Source: Prochilodus magdalenae (taxonomy: Eukaryota > Chordata > Actinopteri > Characiformes > Prochilodontidae). Taken from it: a DNA stretch of 64,000 nt. Location of the stretch: positions 141,001-205,000 of the forward strand of contig JAMWET010000805.1 of the NCBI GenBank assembly GCA_024036415.1, given 5' to 3'. Below are positions 44,835 through 56,299 of the stretch, piece by piece. The position numbers and the translations under genes were made by a program. Within the stretch, counting starts at the first letter, position 1. Each line of letters starts with the position of its first letter. The notes under the pieces were generated by a model that saw only the letters and a list, made by a program, of their open reading frames with translations, did no database searches and was not told the origin of the DNA.

Positions 44835-47465
44835 TACTGAAAAAAAGTCTTTGGGTTGATAATGGCAGTGTCATTTTACCTAATGTAGGATACGTGCAGT
44901 GTCTCTATCAGCTATCAACTCAAGCAACATGGTGCAATTATTTTGGCATGTCAGGCTGTTACAATTACAGTTGTGCTAACATGAGGCAGTGACACAAAAC
45001 GTAGCTTGTTGTCTTCAGAAGACACTGGGCTACTCATATGTCATAGTGCTAACAGAATTTTAATATCTTTATAAATATGTGATCAAAAATATAATTTTTT
45101 TGCTTAAGCAGATCATGAAAACAGCAATCTCAAATATTATTGCAGGAATTGTTTGTCTAGAGTGGTATATGGAGAGCGTGCTGGGAAATGCTAGTAGTTA
45201 ACGACTTCTTTCTATTGCTTATTATTGGGTATAATTAGAAGTGTACGCATCAGAAGGTAGGTGAAACGACTGAATCACTGGCATGTACTCACAGATGTTC
45301 AAATCCTAACAACACCAAGTTTCGTTAATGCTCCCGTTGGCAATGATGAATTCCTTCTGGGTGAAAAACTAGGGGCAAAGCGTGTGCAACTAATATGAGT
45401 GTCATTGAGATATGTCAAAATAAAGAACCTCCAGTTAATGTTAAGGTTCTGTAGTTAAAGGTATTCCTAGACCCTTTTGGCCAAGAACCATTTGGGGACC
45501 TTTATTAACCTGGATACAGCGTATAAGAGTGTAGGCCCTGCTGTATCAAATACAAACACTAACCTGAAGCTTTCTAGCTTCCTAACATTCTACCTCACTA
45601 TTATCCCAGGCACACTATGCTAATTAGAGAGCTAATAACAAGTTGTAGCCTAACAGCATTCTAATCATTGACCCGTCGCTCTGTCTCTGCAAAACAAACA
45701 TGCCCGCCGTAGATCAAAGCTGGTGGTCTCGTTAAAGTTTGGAAAGGGAGCGATTTGTCCTGCTGGCCTCCAGACAGGGCTGAGGTCCTGCTGAAACAGC
45801 CGTGGTGATGGATAGCCTGTCAGGGCCCCAGTGCAGTAGCCTGAACAGTTTTGTCCCGGAGCTGAGGTGAGCGGCCGCTGTGGAATGATGAAGTGGCAGA
45901 ATCTGCGTCAGCTCTTTGACATTCAGAGCAGGACGGGATCAAGAGCGTGCTGTTCCTCCGAAGCTCTGCGGGGGGCGCCTTCATATGTTTTTGCATTTAT
46001 CTGTAACTGTATGACTGGAGCTGTGACAGGGGCCAGCGGGAGGGCTCTACCACAGCGCTTCTCTATTTCCTCAGACACTCAGCAGACGTTTGCCCCTTCA
46101 GTGAACCCGTAAACAAGTTTAAAGCAGTAGTTCAAGGTAATGTGAAGTCATATCACACTCACCTCAAACCAGTTAAGCAATATCAGATAGCCTTGCAGTC
46201 GTACAGTGTCAAAAACTACATTAACTGTTTTCAAATGTTTGGGCCTGTTGGACCGAGCTTGGTTCTGGCTAACCGAAACTGTTCTCCTTCAGTGTTCTGT
46301 GCTTATGATAATTTGAATTGACATCAGTGTCAGACTAATTAATGAGCTTCTATTAAAAGGTCGGGGGACCGAGAGTGACACTAGAGTCTCTTCACCTACA
46401 GTAAGTTGATTAGGAGTCTTGTTTCATAAATGATAATAGGACATTAGTGTAGCATCCCTCTATTGGCTTGTGTATTTGTGGTTGTGTCCAAGAGTGTGAG
46501 TGAGTTGGCATGGAAGTACCCCCATGTGCAACATGCAGCTCGCGGCACTAGCCGGCCTACAAAGTGGCGGGGCAGAGAGTACCGTTGTGCTTGGTAGGAG
46601 GACACAGCACTCGGCCTCTCTGCTTTGGCACCTGGCACAAAAGAGAACATGCTCTCAAGGTAGGAAGACTGGTGTGGTTGTTTATTGGGAAATTACATAT
46701 GGAAAACTATACATGATACTCATGCTAGCAAACCTTGGCCTTGTTTACCTCCCTTCCATGTCAGCTTTATTTAGATAAATGGTTAAACAAATATCAAAAT
46801 ATAACAAAATATAACAACTGACACCGTATATAGCATATTGTTTAGTTACAGTTTGGAAATTGTATAGAATTCCCCATTTACCATGTTAGCACATTTGTTC
46901 AGGCTATTCCGCTCATTTCTTTAATGTTAGGTTAGCATAGCCAGCACCTCTCTTTTGGTGATGTGTGTATTTTAAGGACACTCTCCTGTGCCCACACGAA
47001 CCGGTATAGTGTAATAAAGTGCATACAAAGTGCAAATCATGCATTACATTCATACGTTCTCCGCTTTCTTCACTCACTCCAGTGTAAAACACTGAGAAAG
47101 CCGCATATGACACTGCCCCGAGAGCAGCATATGTGTGCAAGGCCCCGAGGGCGTTTGAAGTGCTGTCGCTGTGAATTGAGTTCTTGACCCCGCCATCTCT
47201 TCTTCATTAGAGACTCTGTAGAATAAAAGAGTGAGCAGAGTCTTTATGACTCTGGCTACCTGCTGTGCCTTGTTCTCCTATAGATGAGAATGTGAAGTGT
47301 CTCTCCTAAAGATTTCTTAATCCAACCGTTATGTCATTTTGTGGTCATTTTCCCCCACTTGTTCACTTTGCTCTGGTCAGATCATCAAGTAAAATGTTCA
47401 TTACATTTACATTCCTTTAGTGATTTACATGCCAGTAGAGTTATATTATGGTAAGTGATGAGGAC
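44835..47465. other. Intronic DNA with a GC-richer block
   Basis: The interval 45670-46120 is GC-richer, open for 81 codons on the + strand (from 45867), unlike the window's repeats, and contains a GAGGTGAGC donor-like site at 45864. I do not recognise the peptide. The rest is AT-rich DNA with no identified repeat. Confidence 0.35.
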
Positions 47466-47468
47466 AAA

Positions 47469-48990
47469 CATCTCCATTAGTATATCTTCATTAGTATATC
47501 GCCATTAGTAAATCACCATTAGTATATCGCCATTAGTATATCGCCATTAGTATATCTTCATTGGTATAGCGCCATTAGTATATCGCCATTAGTATGTCGC
47601 CATTAGTATGTCGCCATTAGTATGTCGCCATTAGTATATCGCCATTAGTATATCGCTATTAGTATGTCGCCATTAGTATGTCGCCATTAGTATGTCGCCA
47701 TTAGTATATCTTCATTGGTATATCAACATTAGTATAGCGCCATTAGTATATCTACATTAGTATATCGCCATTAGTATGTCGCCATTAGTATATCTTCATT
47801 GGTATATCAACATTAGTATATTACCATTAGTATATCTACATTAGTAAATCGCCATTAGTATAGCTTCATTGGTATATCAACATTAGTATAGCGCCATTAG
47901 TATATCTATATTAGTATACTGTCATTAGTATATTGCCATTAGTATATCAACATTAGTATATCTGCATGAGTATATCTACATTAGTATATCGCCATTAGTA
48001 TGTCGCTATTAGTATATTACCATTAGTATATCTACATTAGTAAATCGCCATTAGTATATCTCCATTAGTATATCTACATTAGTAAATCTCCATTAGTATA
48101 TCGCCATTAGTATATCTACATTAGTAAATCTCCATTAGTATATCGCCATTAGTATATCTACATTAGTATATCACCGTTAGTATATCGCCATTAGTATGTC
48201 GCTATTAGTATATTACCATTAGTATATCTACATTAGTAAATCTCCATTAGTATATCGCCATTAGTATATCTACATTAGTATATCACTGTTAGTATATCGC
48301 CATTAGTATATCTACATTAGTAAATCGCCATTAGTATATCTACATTAGTATATCTCCATTAGTATTTCGCCATTAGTATATCTACATTAGTATATCACCA
48401 TTAGTATATCACCATTAGTACATCACCATTAGTATATCTCCATTAGTATATCTCCATTAGTATATCTCCATTAGTATATCTCCATTAGTATTTCGCCATT
48501 AGTATATCTACATTAGTATATCACCATTAGTATATCACCATTAGTACATCACCATTAGTATATCTACATTAGTATATCTACATTAGTATATCTCCATTAG
48601 TATTTCGCCATTAGTATATCTACATTAGTATATCACCATTAGTATATCACCATTAGTACATCACCATTAGTATATCTCCATTAGTATATCTCCATTAGTA
48701 TATCTCCATTAGTATTTCGCCATTAGTATATCTACATTAGTATATCACCATTAGTATATCACCATTAGTACATCACCATTAGTATATCTACATTAGTATA
48801 TTGCCATTAGTATATCTCCATTAGTATATCTACATTAGTATATCGCCATTAGTATATCTCCATTAGTATATCGCCATTAGTATATCTCCATTAGTATATC
48901 TCCATTAGTATATCTCCATTAGTATATCGCCATTAGTATATCTCCATTAGTATATCACCATTAGTATATCTCAAGTAGTATATCTCCATT
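47469..48990 (+). repeat. 14-bp minisatellite, about 108 units
   Basis: Nearly every unit is 14 bp with consensus CCATTAGTATATCN plus one base. Variants are TCTCC, TCGCC, TCACC, TCTACA and TATTTCGCC. In the second half, the marker AGTATTTCGC recurs at 48361, 48487, 48599 and 48711, spacings of 126, 112 and 112 bp, so 9, 8 and 8 units: a higher-order repeat. No coding role is seen. Confidence 0.96.
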
Positions 48991-49003
48991 CTTCTGGGGA
49001 CAC

Positions 49004-49040
49004 ACTTCTGGGGACAACTTTTTTTTGACAATGAGTGTGA
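49004..49040. repeat. Tc1 family B terminus-like sequence
   Basis: ACTTCTGGGGACAAC, a T run and GACAATGAGTGTGA resemble the family B end (CTTCTGGGTGCAACT...GATGGTGAGTGTA). It lies 14 bp beyond the 14-bp minisatellite. Confidence 0.4.
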
Positions 49041-49328
49041 ATGTCTAGCTTCCGTTTGAATGCATGATGTTTATGCAGGTAAAAGGGAAACCAAATTCTC
49101 TGGGCACAGCACCTGCTGTCTTAAATAGCAACCCACTGTGTACAGCTACCAGTGAGAGTTAACCAACACTGCAGCTGGATATCCATATATGTGGCATGTA
49201 AAAGACACTTACACTCACTATCACGTCCAACATGACCATATCAGCAGAGGCCTGGTGTGAGGGCAAGTGTGCGAGAGGTTTTTTGGCAGCTGTATCTGCT
49301 CAGTGTTTATGTGTGTGCGTGACAAAGC

Positions 49329-49347
49329 GAGAGAGAGAGAGAGAGAG
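49329..49347. repeat. Short (GA)n
   Basis: About 19 bp of perfect GA. Confidence 0.9.
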
Positions 49348-49663
49348 GTAGAGAAACACACTAGTAGTGCTGGAGTAGTAGTGGAGCTGCTGGATGCTGG
49401 GCTGGACTCCAGAGACGCGTGTTTGCCCGGTGCTGTGCCTGGCTATTTCTGGCTACTGTGTATTTGATTGGATCAGAAAGCAGCAGTACCCTCAGTCACC
49501 TTGGCCTTGGGTTTCTACTCCAGATAGGGAGCCAGCACTTTTACTTACTAACAGTACAGCCACTATCTGATTTACAGGAGCATTTGACACTTAAAGGGCC
49601 CATTTTCTACTGTATTTTTTTTTTGTTCTCTAAACTCTATATAAACATGGGTGGGATTTTATA

Positions 49664-50625
49664 TAGACTCATCATCAAAAGAATAGTTGCACCCATAAGA
49701 AAGCGTCATATTGTAATTAAAATGGGAGGAACAATAAAGATTACTTGGAACAATAAATGATCAATTTAGACGGATATGGACAATATCTATTGAGCTACAC
49801 ATACAGAAGTAGTGTCATGTTGCAAAAATATAATGCCAGGTGGAAGTGTGGAGGTTCCTAACAGTGTTCTGTGATAATCCATCCCATGCAAGTTGAACAT
49901 TCTTACACAGTTCCTGCAGATTTTGAAGTATTGGTGGAGGTGATTTGGAGGTGGAGGTGGTTGGTGTAGCTCAGCAGATAACACCCCTACCTGCCAGGGA
50001 GCCCCCACCAAATGTGTGAGACTGCGGTTCAAATCCTGGTCTATGCCGTGCTACACCGATAAGAGTCCTTGGGCAAGACTCCTAACACCACACTGGCCTA
50101 CCTGTAATATGATTAACCTCGTAAGTCGCTCTGGATAAGAGTGTCAGCTAAATGCCATAAATGTAAAATGTAAATGTAGGTGAAGTGGCACCAGGCTTAT
50201 CTTGGAGCTGACGACGGTGGCTCCACACACGGATTCGTTGGTCGTCTCCACCAAGACAAAAGCGGCACTCGTCACTAAAGATGGCCTGCTGCCATTCTGA
50301 GCCAATCCATCACGGTCTGGCACGACACTGTTGCAGTATTTGGTGATGTTGATGTGGTGTTAAGGGCAGTCGTCGTAAGCTGTGCATGCATGTAATCCTA
50401 CATCATGCATCTGTCTGTCAGTGGTGCTGGCATTAACAGGATGACTCATGGAGGGCTTCACCTGCTCAGTGAATGTTCGAAATCGTGGCTGTTGGGTCAG
50501 TCAGGGATTAAGGCTCATCCATGCTTTTGTCACATGCACAGTCGAACGTCTCATGATGTCAAACCTACCCACCAAATTTCAGCCCTGTCGGTTGATTCTT
50601 CTGGGTGCATATATTTTGTGTTTAC
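49664..50625 (-). mobile_element. Tc1/mariner family B, copy interrupted by a SINE
   Basis: It begins with the family end (GACTCATCATCAAAAGAATA, then GTTGCACCCA). It includes GTGATAATCCATCCCATGCA and the minus-strand transposase region (50220-50350), where CTTTAGTGACGAGTGCCGCT encodes a version of FSDESRF with the second Ser changed to Cys. It ends at TTGATTCTTCTGGGTGCA. A SINE is inserted at 49959-50178. At about 740 bp without the SINE it is a deletion derivative. Confidence 0.8.
49959..50178 (+). repeat. tRNA-derived SINE, family A, copy 3
   Basis: Head GGTTGGTGTAGCTCAGCAGA, B box GGTTCAAATCC at 50026-50036, then CCTTGGGCAAGACTCCTAAC and tail GTAAGTCGCTCTGGATAAGA, ending TAAATGT. It is inserted in a Tc1-B element and therefore younger than it. 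Confidence 0.88.
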
Positions 50626-50973
50626 ATGAAGAGTCCTAATACAGTACTAGACCATTTTCTAACCTCTTTAATCTCTTATCTCTTCCTCAGTACTCTGTAG
50701 AATAGTATGTGTAAATGATCTCTGTTCTGTTTGTTTGCTTTGTATTGTTAATTCAAAAGCAGCCCAGGATGACCTTATGGGTGGGACAATGGAGAGTAGA
50801 ACTAAAATGCTCTTTATGATGTAGGGGTGGAGCTTAACTGCTTATTAAAGAATGGACAAATATATGTCTTATCTTATACATCAATTGGGTTTATGACATT
50901 GCAAAACAATATAGTTAAATCAGGTTGTAGCTTAGTGTCCATATACGGTATATACAGTATGGACTGGATGGTG

Positions 50974-51598
50974 CAGTGGCATGCAAAAGTTTTGCAGCTC
51001 TGGTTGTTATAGTTATGTGAATAAGCGATGAACTGAAACAAAGTTAAGCAAGATTAGTGCATTATTATTTTTTTAATACAATTTTTGAGTTTTTTTTTAA
51101 AAAGGAAAGGGGCACCATGCAAAAGTTTGGGCATCCCAATGAGATTTGAACACTTAGATAACATTTACCAAGGTGTCAGACCTTAATTAGCTTATTAGGG
51201 ATATGGCTTGTTCACAGTCATCATTAGGAAGAACCCGGTGATGCAATTGTCCCAACAGTCAGCAGTCATAGGCTCCTCTAAGCAGCAGCCCAGAACTCTG
51301 AACATTAAAATTATTGATGCCCAGAAAGCAGGAGAAGCTATAAGAAGATAGCAAAGTGTTTTCAGGTAGCCATTTCCTCAGTTTGTGATGTAATTAAGAA
51401 ATGGCAGATGACAGAAACAGTGGAGGTAAAGCTGAGGTCAACCTTTTTAAGAGAACTGTTTGTTGGATTGCTAGAAAGGCAGGTACGAAGCTGTGACAGT
51501 AAAAGACCTTTAGGAAGATTTAGCAGACTCTTAACTCCAGGGATGAGTTATCAAATGAAAAACATTTCTGTAACCAAAACATTCAGGTCAGTGGAGGA
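50974..51598 (+). mobile_element. Tc1 family E, left (N-terminal) part
   Basis: It starts with the terminus CAGTGGCATGCAAAAGTTTT and an inner repeat CATGCAAAAGTTTGGGCATC. The + strand then reads a Tc1 transposase N-terminus: GSSKQQP (51270-51290), an IIDAQKAGEAI-like helix-turn-helix segment, and KKWQMTETVEVKLRS (51398-51430). The initiator ATG is changed to ATA and frameshifts are present. It stops near 51598, where other repeats begin; the gene resumes at 53216. Confidence 0.8.
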
Positions 51599-51599
51599 C

Positions 51600-51745
51600 A
51601 GTGGTGGACAAAGTACACAAACCATGTATGTAGGTTAAAATAACAATACCCCAAGGTCAAACATTCCTAAAAGGTCAGCCCTTTAGTCCTCAATGTGAAA
51701 AAAGTACTAAAGTATTTACCGTTAAATGTACCTAAGCATGGAAAC
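51600..51745 (+). repeat. Dispersed repeat fragment beside the minisatellite
   Basis: AGTGGTGGACAAAGTACACA, then ACCATGTATGTAGGTTAAAA and AAGTACTAAAGTATTTACC, resembles a fish repeat rich in AAGTA words. It lies between the Tc1-E left part and the 54-bp array. Confidence 0.5.
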
Positions 51746-53210
51746 AGCACACTAACACATTACACTTACTAGGTCACTGTACACCAACACACTGCTTACA
51801 GCACACTAACACATTACACTTACTGAGTTACTGTACACCGACACGCTACTTACAGCACACTAACGCATTACCCTTACTGAGTTACTGTACACCAACACGC
51901 TACTTACAGTACACTAACGCATTACACTTACTGAGTTACTGTACACCAACACACTACTTACAGTACACTAACGCATTACCCTTACTGAGTTACTGTACAC
52001 CGACACGCTACTTACAGCACACTAACGCATTACACTTACTGAGTTACTGTACACCAACACGCTACTTACAGTACACTAACGCATTACCCTTACTGAGTTA
52101 CTGTACACCAACACACTACTTACAGTACACTAACGCATTACCCTTACTGAGTTACTGTACACCAACACGCTACTTACAGCACACTAACGCATTACACTTA
52201 CTGAGTTACTGTACACCAACACGCTACTTACAGCACACTAACGCATTACACTTACTGAGTTACTGTACACCAACACGCTACTTACAGCACACTAACGCAT
52301 TACACTTACTGAGTTACTGTACACCAACACGCTACTTACAGCACACTAACCCATTACACTTACTGAGTTTACTGTACACCAACACGCTACTGTTTACAGC
52401 ACACTAACGCATTACACTTACTGAGTTACTGTACACCAACACGCTACTTACAGCACACTAACGCATTACACTTACTGAGTTACTGTACACCAACACACTA
52501 CTTACAGCACACCAACACATTACACTTACTGAGTTACTGTACACCAACACACTACTTACAGCACACTAACACATTACACTTACTGAGTTATTGTACACCA
52601 ACACACTACTTACAGCACACTAACACATTACACTTACTGAGTTATTGTACACCAACACGCTACTTACAGCACACTAACACATTACACTTGCTGAGTTACT
52701 GTACACCAACACACTACTTACAGTACACTAACACATTACACTTACTTAGTTACTGTACACCAACACACTACTTACAGCACACTAACACATTACACTTACT
52801 GAGTTACTGTACACCAACACACTACTTACAGTACACTAACACATTACACTTACTGAGATACTGTACACCAACACACTACTTACAGCACACTAACGCATTA
52901 CACTTACTGAGTTACTGTACACCAGCACACTACTTACAGTACACTAACGCATTACACTTACTGAGTTACTGTACACCAACACACTACTTACAGCACACTA
53001 ACACATTACACTTACTGAGTTACTGTACACCAACACACTACTTACAGTACACTAACACATTACACTTACTGAGATACTGTACACCAACACACTACTTACA
53101 GCACACTAACACATTACACTTACTGAGTTACTGTACACCAGCACACTACTTACAGTACACTAACGCATTACACTTACTTAGTTACAGTACACCAACACAC
53201 TGCAGTTGTT
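51746..53210 (+). repeat. 54-bp minisatellite, about 27 units
   Basis: The unit is ACAGCACACTAACRCATTAC, then ACTTACTGAGTTACTGTACA and CCAACACRCTACTT. Because 54 is a multiple of three, one frame stays open for 175 codons (52688-53215) with 18-residue repeats such as LLSYCTPTHYLQ. The last third shows a four-unit higher-order pattern (216 bp). The open frame has no promoter, splice or domain evidence and is taken as a by-product. Confidence 0.95.
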
Positions 53211-53215
53211 TTTGA

Positions 53216-53905
53216 GTACATTAGACAGGGATATGCTCAGAGAAAAAGAGGTACAGACTTTCATGAAAAGAACATCTCCAACGGTTAATCACGCAGTGTG
53301 GATTGATAATGCTTGTGTTGTAGCCAGTGGCATAAAGAGCATTATGCTGGTAGAGGGAAGAACCCATTAAAATATACGACAGCATGTTCTGAAAGCAACA
53401 CCACATCATCTGCACAAAACCTGAAGATGAAAAGAGGATAGTTTCTACAACAGGATAACGATCCTGGTCTACCTCAAGAGGCATAAGCTGGCGGTTTTGC
53501 CATGGCCCTCACAGTCCCCTTGGCCTAACCATTATTGGAAATCTGTGCATAGACCTCAAACAAGCAGTGCATGCAAGACCCGAGAGCTAGAAGCCTTATT
53601 TTAGGGAAGAATAGATGGAAATCCTCCGAACACAAATTGAAATAGTGTTAACTGTCTACAAAAGGCATTTACAACAAGCTGCGTTACCTGCCAGAGTGGG
53701 TGTTACTACATACCAACCATGCAGGGTGCCCATGCTTTTTCTTAAGCCCTTTTTTTCCTTTGTGTTGTTTTGAAACGGTCAAAAATGGAAATAAAAAAGT
53801 CATATTGCTTAGAATATTACTGAAGTAAATCATCTATGAGTTTTGGAAATCAGGTTGTCTTTAACTGTTCACAATAACAAAAGTTTGTCCCACATTTTGT
53901 GCACA
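53216..53905 (+). mobile_element. Tc1 family E, right (C-terminal) part
   Basis: The + strand continues the transposase. It shows RGTDFHEKNIS-like and SQWHKEHYAGR-like segments, then a LQQDNDPGL-like block (53450), CHGPHSPLGLTIIGNLCIDL in place of WP-SPDLN-IE-LW (near 53500), then a VHARPE segment and a degraded end. Frameshifts and stops are frequent. The end carries TTCACAATAACAAAAGTTTG, matching the element's outer region. About 60 codons are missing between the two parts. Confidence 0.75.
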
Positions 53906-54507
53906 TTTATCTCTGAAACTTTTATTTTGAAAATTAGAAGGAAGTTTTGGATTTCCATTATATGGGCCGTTTGAAGAGAGAGTCAGAGGTGGAATCCATA
54001 TCTGTTCCCAAACAGAGCTCTGTTCTCTTAATCCTACTGAGGCTGATAGTGTTTTGAAGCTATGTTTACCAGACGTCAAAAAATATCAGATAATGAAGTT
54101 ACAAATGGGCGTTTTAGATTTTGCTATGGCCTGCTCAAGTTCTTTCTTTAGCCAACTGGATAAATATTTAGTGGATGTGATGTTTGATTAATTCATTCTA
54201 AACAGACTTTAGAACGGTCATTACTCTTCCTAGACATTGATTTTCATCTCCTGTTCATTCGTGATAGGCTTAAACGGTATATGGACAGGATAATTTAAAT
54301 GTCACATTGGTCAAGTCTTATGTAATAGGCTCAGAATAAGACCCACAATGTGAGAACCATAATGTGTTTTTGAGCATAACGTGTCACGTTTGCCTCTAGT
54401 ATGAAAATGGATTTTGCACTCACACACAAAAGTTTGGTTTTTGTACTGATACAGTAAATAATGTTTTGAATTTTAATAGATTAAACTGTATGAATCAATA
54501 ATTAATA

Positions 54508-54509
<2 letters not shown>

Positions 54510-54572
<63 letters not shown>

Positions 54573-54573
54573 T
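54510..54573. repeat. (TA)n followed by poly-T
   Basis: About 45 bp of TA followed by about 19 T. Confidence 0.95.
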
Positions 54574-55044
54574 ACTTTTGGCAGTAATTATGCAGAAAAA
54601 CAAAGTACACATTTGCATCAACTACATTCAATGCATGATTCTTTTCATTATATATACCTGCAATGAAAGGTCGAAGGTCAAACTTAGGCTGAAATGACCA
54701 GGTTTGTAAAAAGTACAGGGAATCTATACTTAAGTGAAATTATAGAGGCTAACTGATGGCATGGGCGGAGCTGGACTCCTATGCTGCTTTCACATATTTG
54801 CATTGAAAAACTGTTCATTCTGACAGCGGTACGTGTCCAATGGTGGCATAAAGCCACGTAAAGCTGGCCTGATGAAGTTGGCACCGACTTATCAAATAAT
54901 AGGTTTAGCCGTTTACCTTCTGGAGGAAATAGCAAGAAATTGCTTTGTAGTTGATTGTTGTTATATAATAACGGGTTACACTGGAATCCAATGATGGATC
55001 AAACGATAAACAATACCAGTAGCACCTTACAACAAGTGCTAAGT

Positions 55045-55620
55045 CACTAACACTGAACTAATTGTCAGGGACAAAATGACTTTAATACTTGCCAAGCTAA
55101 AAGTCAAGTAGTCTTTATTAGACACAATGATATTCAGACTCAACAGCAAACAGAGCAAGAATAACCAAGTCGAGGCAGAGAGAGAGGGAGAGAGAAAGCG
55201 AGAGATAGGCCAGGGTCGAAAACCAGAGAGTAAAATAGCCAATGAACAGAGCCAGGGGAGATCGAAAGAGCAGGCAGGTAGGTCTAAACACCGGGTGAGC
55301 ACCAAGAACAAAACAGAAGGGGAATCGGGAGACGAGAGACGAATAAACAAAGGGAGGTCGAGAACGATAGAAGAAGAGTAGACTCGGTATGCAAACTGGG
55401 TTTGGCAACACTCCACAAGGTGGATGTGGGTCAGAGGAGTTTGTATAGCGACTGAGAAATGAGGTGCAGGTGGCCATCAATACTCAGGTAACCCAGAGTG
55501 CGGAGATGGAGTATGAGTGGGTGTTTCAGGAATTGTGGTGGTGACGTCATCGAGGAGGGTACTCTGGGAGATGGAGTCCGGAAGAATGGAGGCGGTCGGG
55601 AAACCCGGACATGTGACCCT
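55045..55620 (-). repeat. Possible LTR or other retroelement-derived block
   Basis: Purine-rich AACAGAGCAAGA, AAACCAGAGAG, CAGAGCCAGGGG is followed by GAGGTGCAGGTGGCCATCAA, ACCCAGAGTGCGGAGATGG and GACGTCATCGAGGAGGGTAC. This style is common in fish retroelement ends. On the minus strand AATAAA-like ATAAAGACTAC lies near 55117. No terminal duplication was found, so the limits and type are uncertain. The 120-125-codon Ser/Leu-rich minus frames are not considered genes. Confidence 0.35.
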
Positions 55621-56109
55621 GATGCATTCGTTAATATGAAGTAATACATTAATATTGGTTAACTAATGTTAAATAAACATGTAACAACTATTACATGTTT
55701 ACTTAACATGTAAATATATAGTGCCCACATGTTTAACGCTTATGTAAACATTCTATTTTTAATTTTTTACTTAACACTGTAACCATTATTCATGTATTAC
55801 TTCCTGTATACTAATGTGTTACTTTAGATTAGTAATGTTATGTGATCTCTGGTCAACAGCAAAAGTTCTCATCTCAGGCTGGACATCACTGGGACTCTTG
55901 TCTCGGTCTCGGGGATATATGGATGCGATGACGTAACTGAGTAACTTGAAGGTTGATTATTAATCAGCAAAATAAAAACAATCAGACTCAAACAGCCCTT
56001 TCTCTGTATTGAGTTCCCCAAACTTTTGCAACTGGCCGTCACACAAATGACCATTTCCACAGATTTGACAGACATTTTTCTAATTACATTAATGAGATGT
56101 AATCCCTGG

Positions 56110-56290
56110 GTGTGGCACAATGGCAAACAACCAGTAAGCCATCACCCCATGTGGGAGACTGGAGTTCAGTTCCCGAGCTGAGTGACTATGCTGTGCTACA
56201 CCAACAGGGGTAACTGGGCAAGACTCCTAACTACATTGGCCTTCCTGTAATACGATTCACCTTGTAGTTTCCTCTTAGCATCAGCTACTG
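56110..56290 (+). repeat. tRNA-derived SINE, family A, degraded copy 4
   Basis: CCCCATGTGGGAGACTGGAG, GTGACTATGCTGTGCTACAC, GGGCAAGACTCCTAAC and CCTGTAATACGATTCACCTT match the family A body. The tRNA-like head is replaced or badly decayed and the tail is short. Confidence 0.7.
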
Positions 56291-56299
56291 GGTGTTGGA

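Noticed and set aside
47469..48990. Regularly spaced short repeats resembling a CRISPR array
   Set aside because: Units are contiguous 14-mers without unique spacers, in vertebrate DNA.
52688..53215. 175-codon open frame with 18-residue repeats, like a repetitive protein gene
   Set aside because: It lies wholly in a 54-bp tandem array whose length keeps any stop-free frame open; the array sits in a dead transposon and no domain or exon signal supports a gene.
55039..55480. Two Ser/Leu/Phe-rich minus-strand frames of 120-125 codons
   Set aside because: Complement of a purine-rich repeat-like block; overlapping open frames and no domain.
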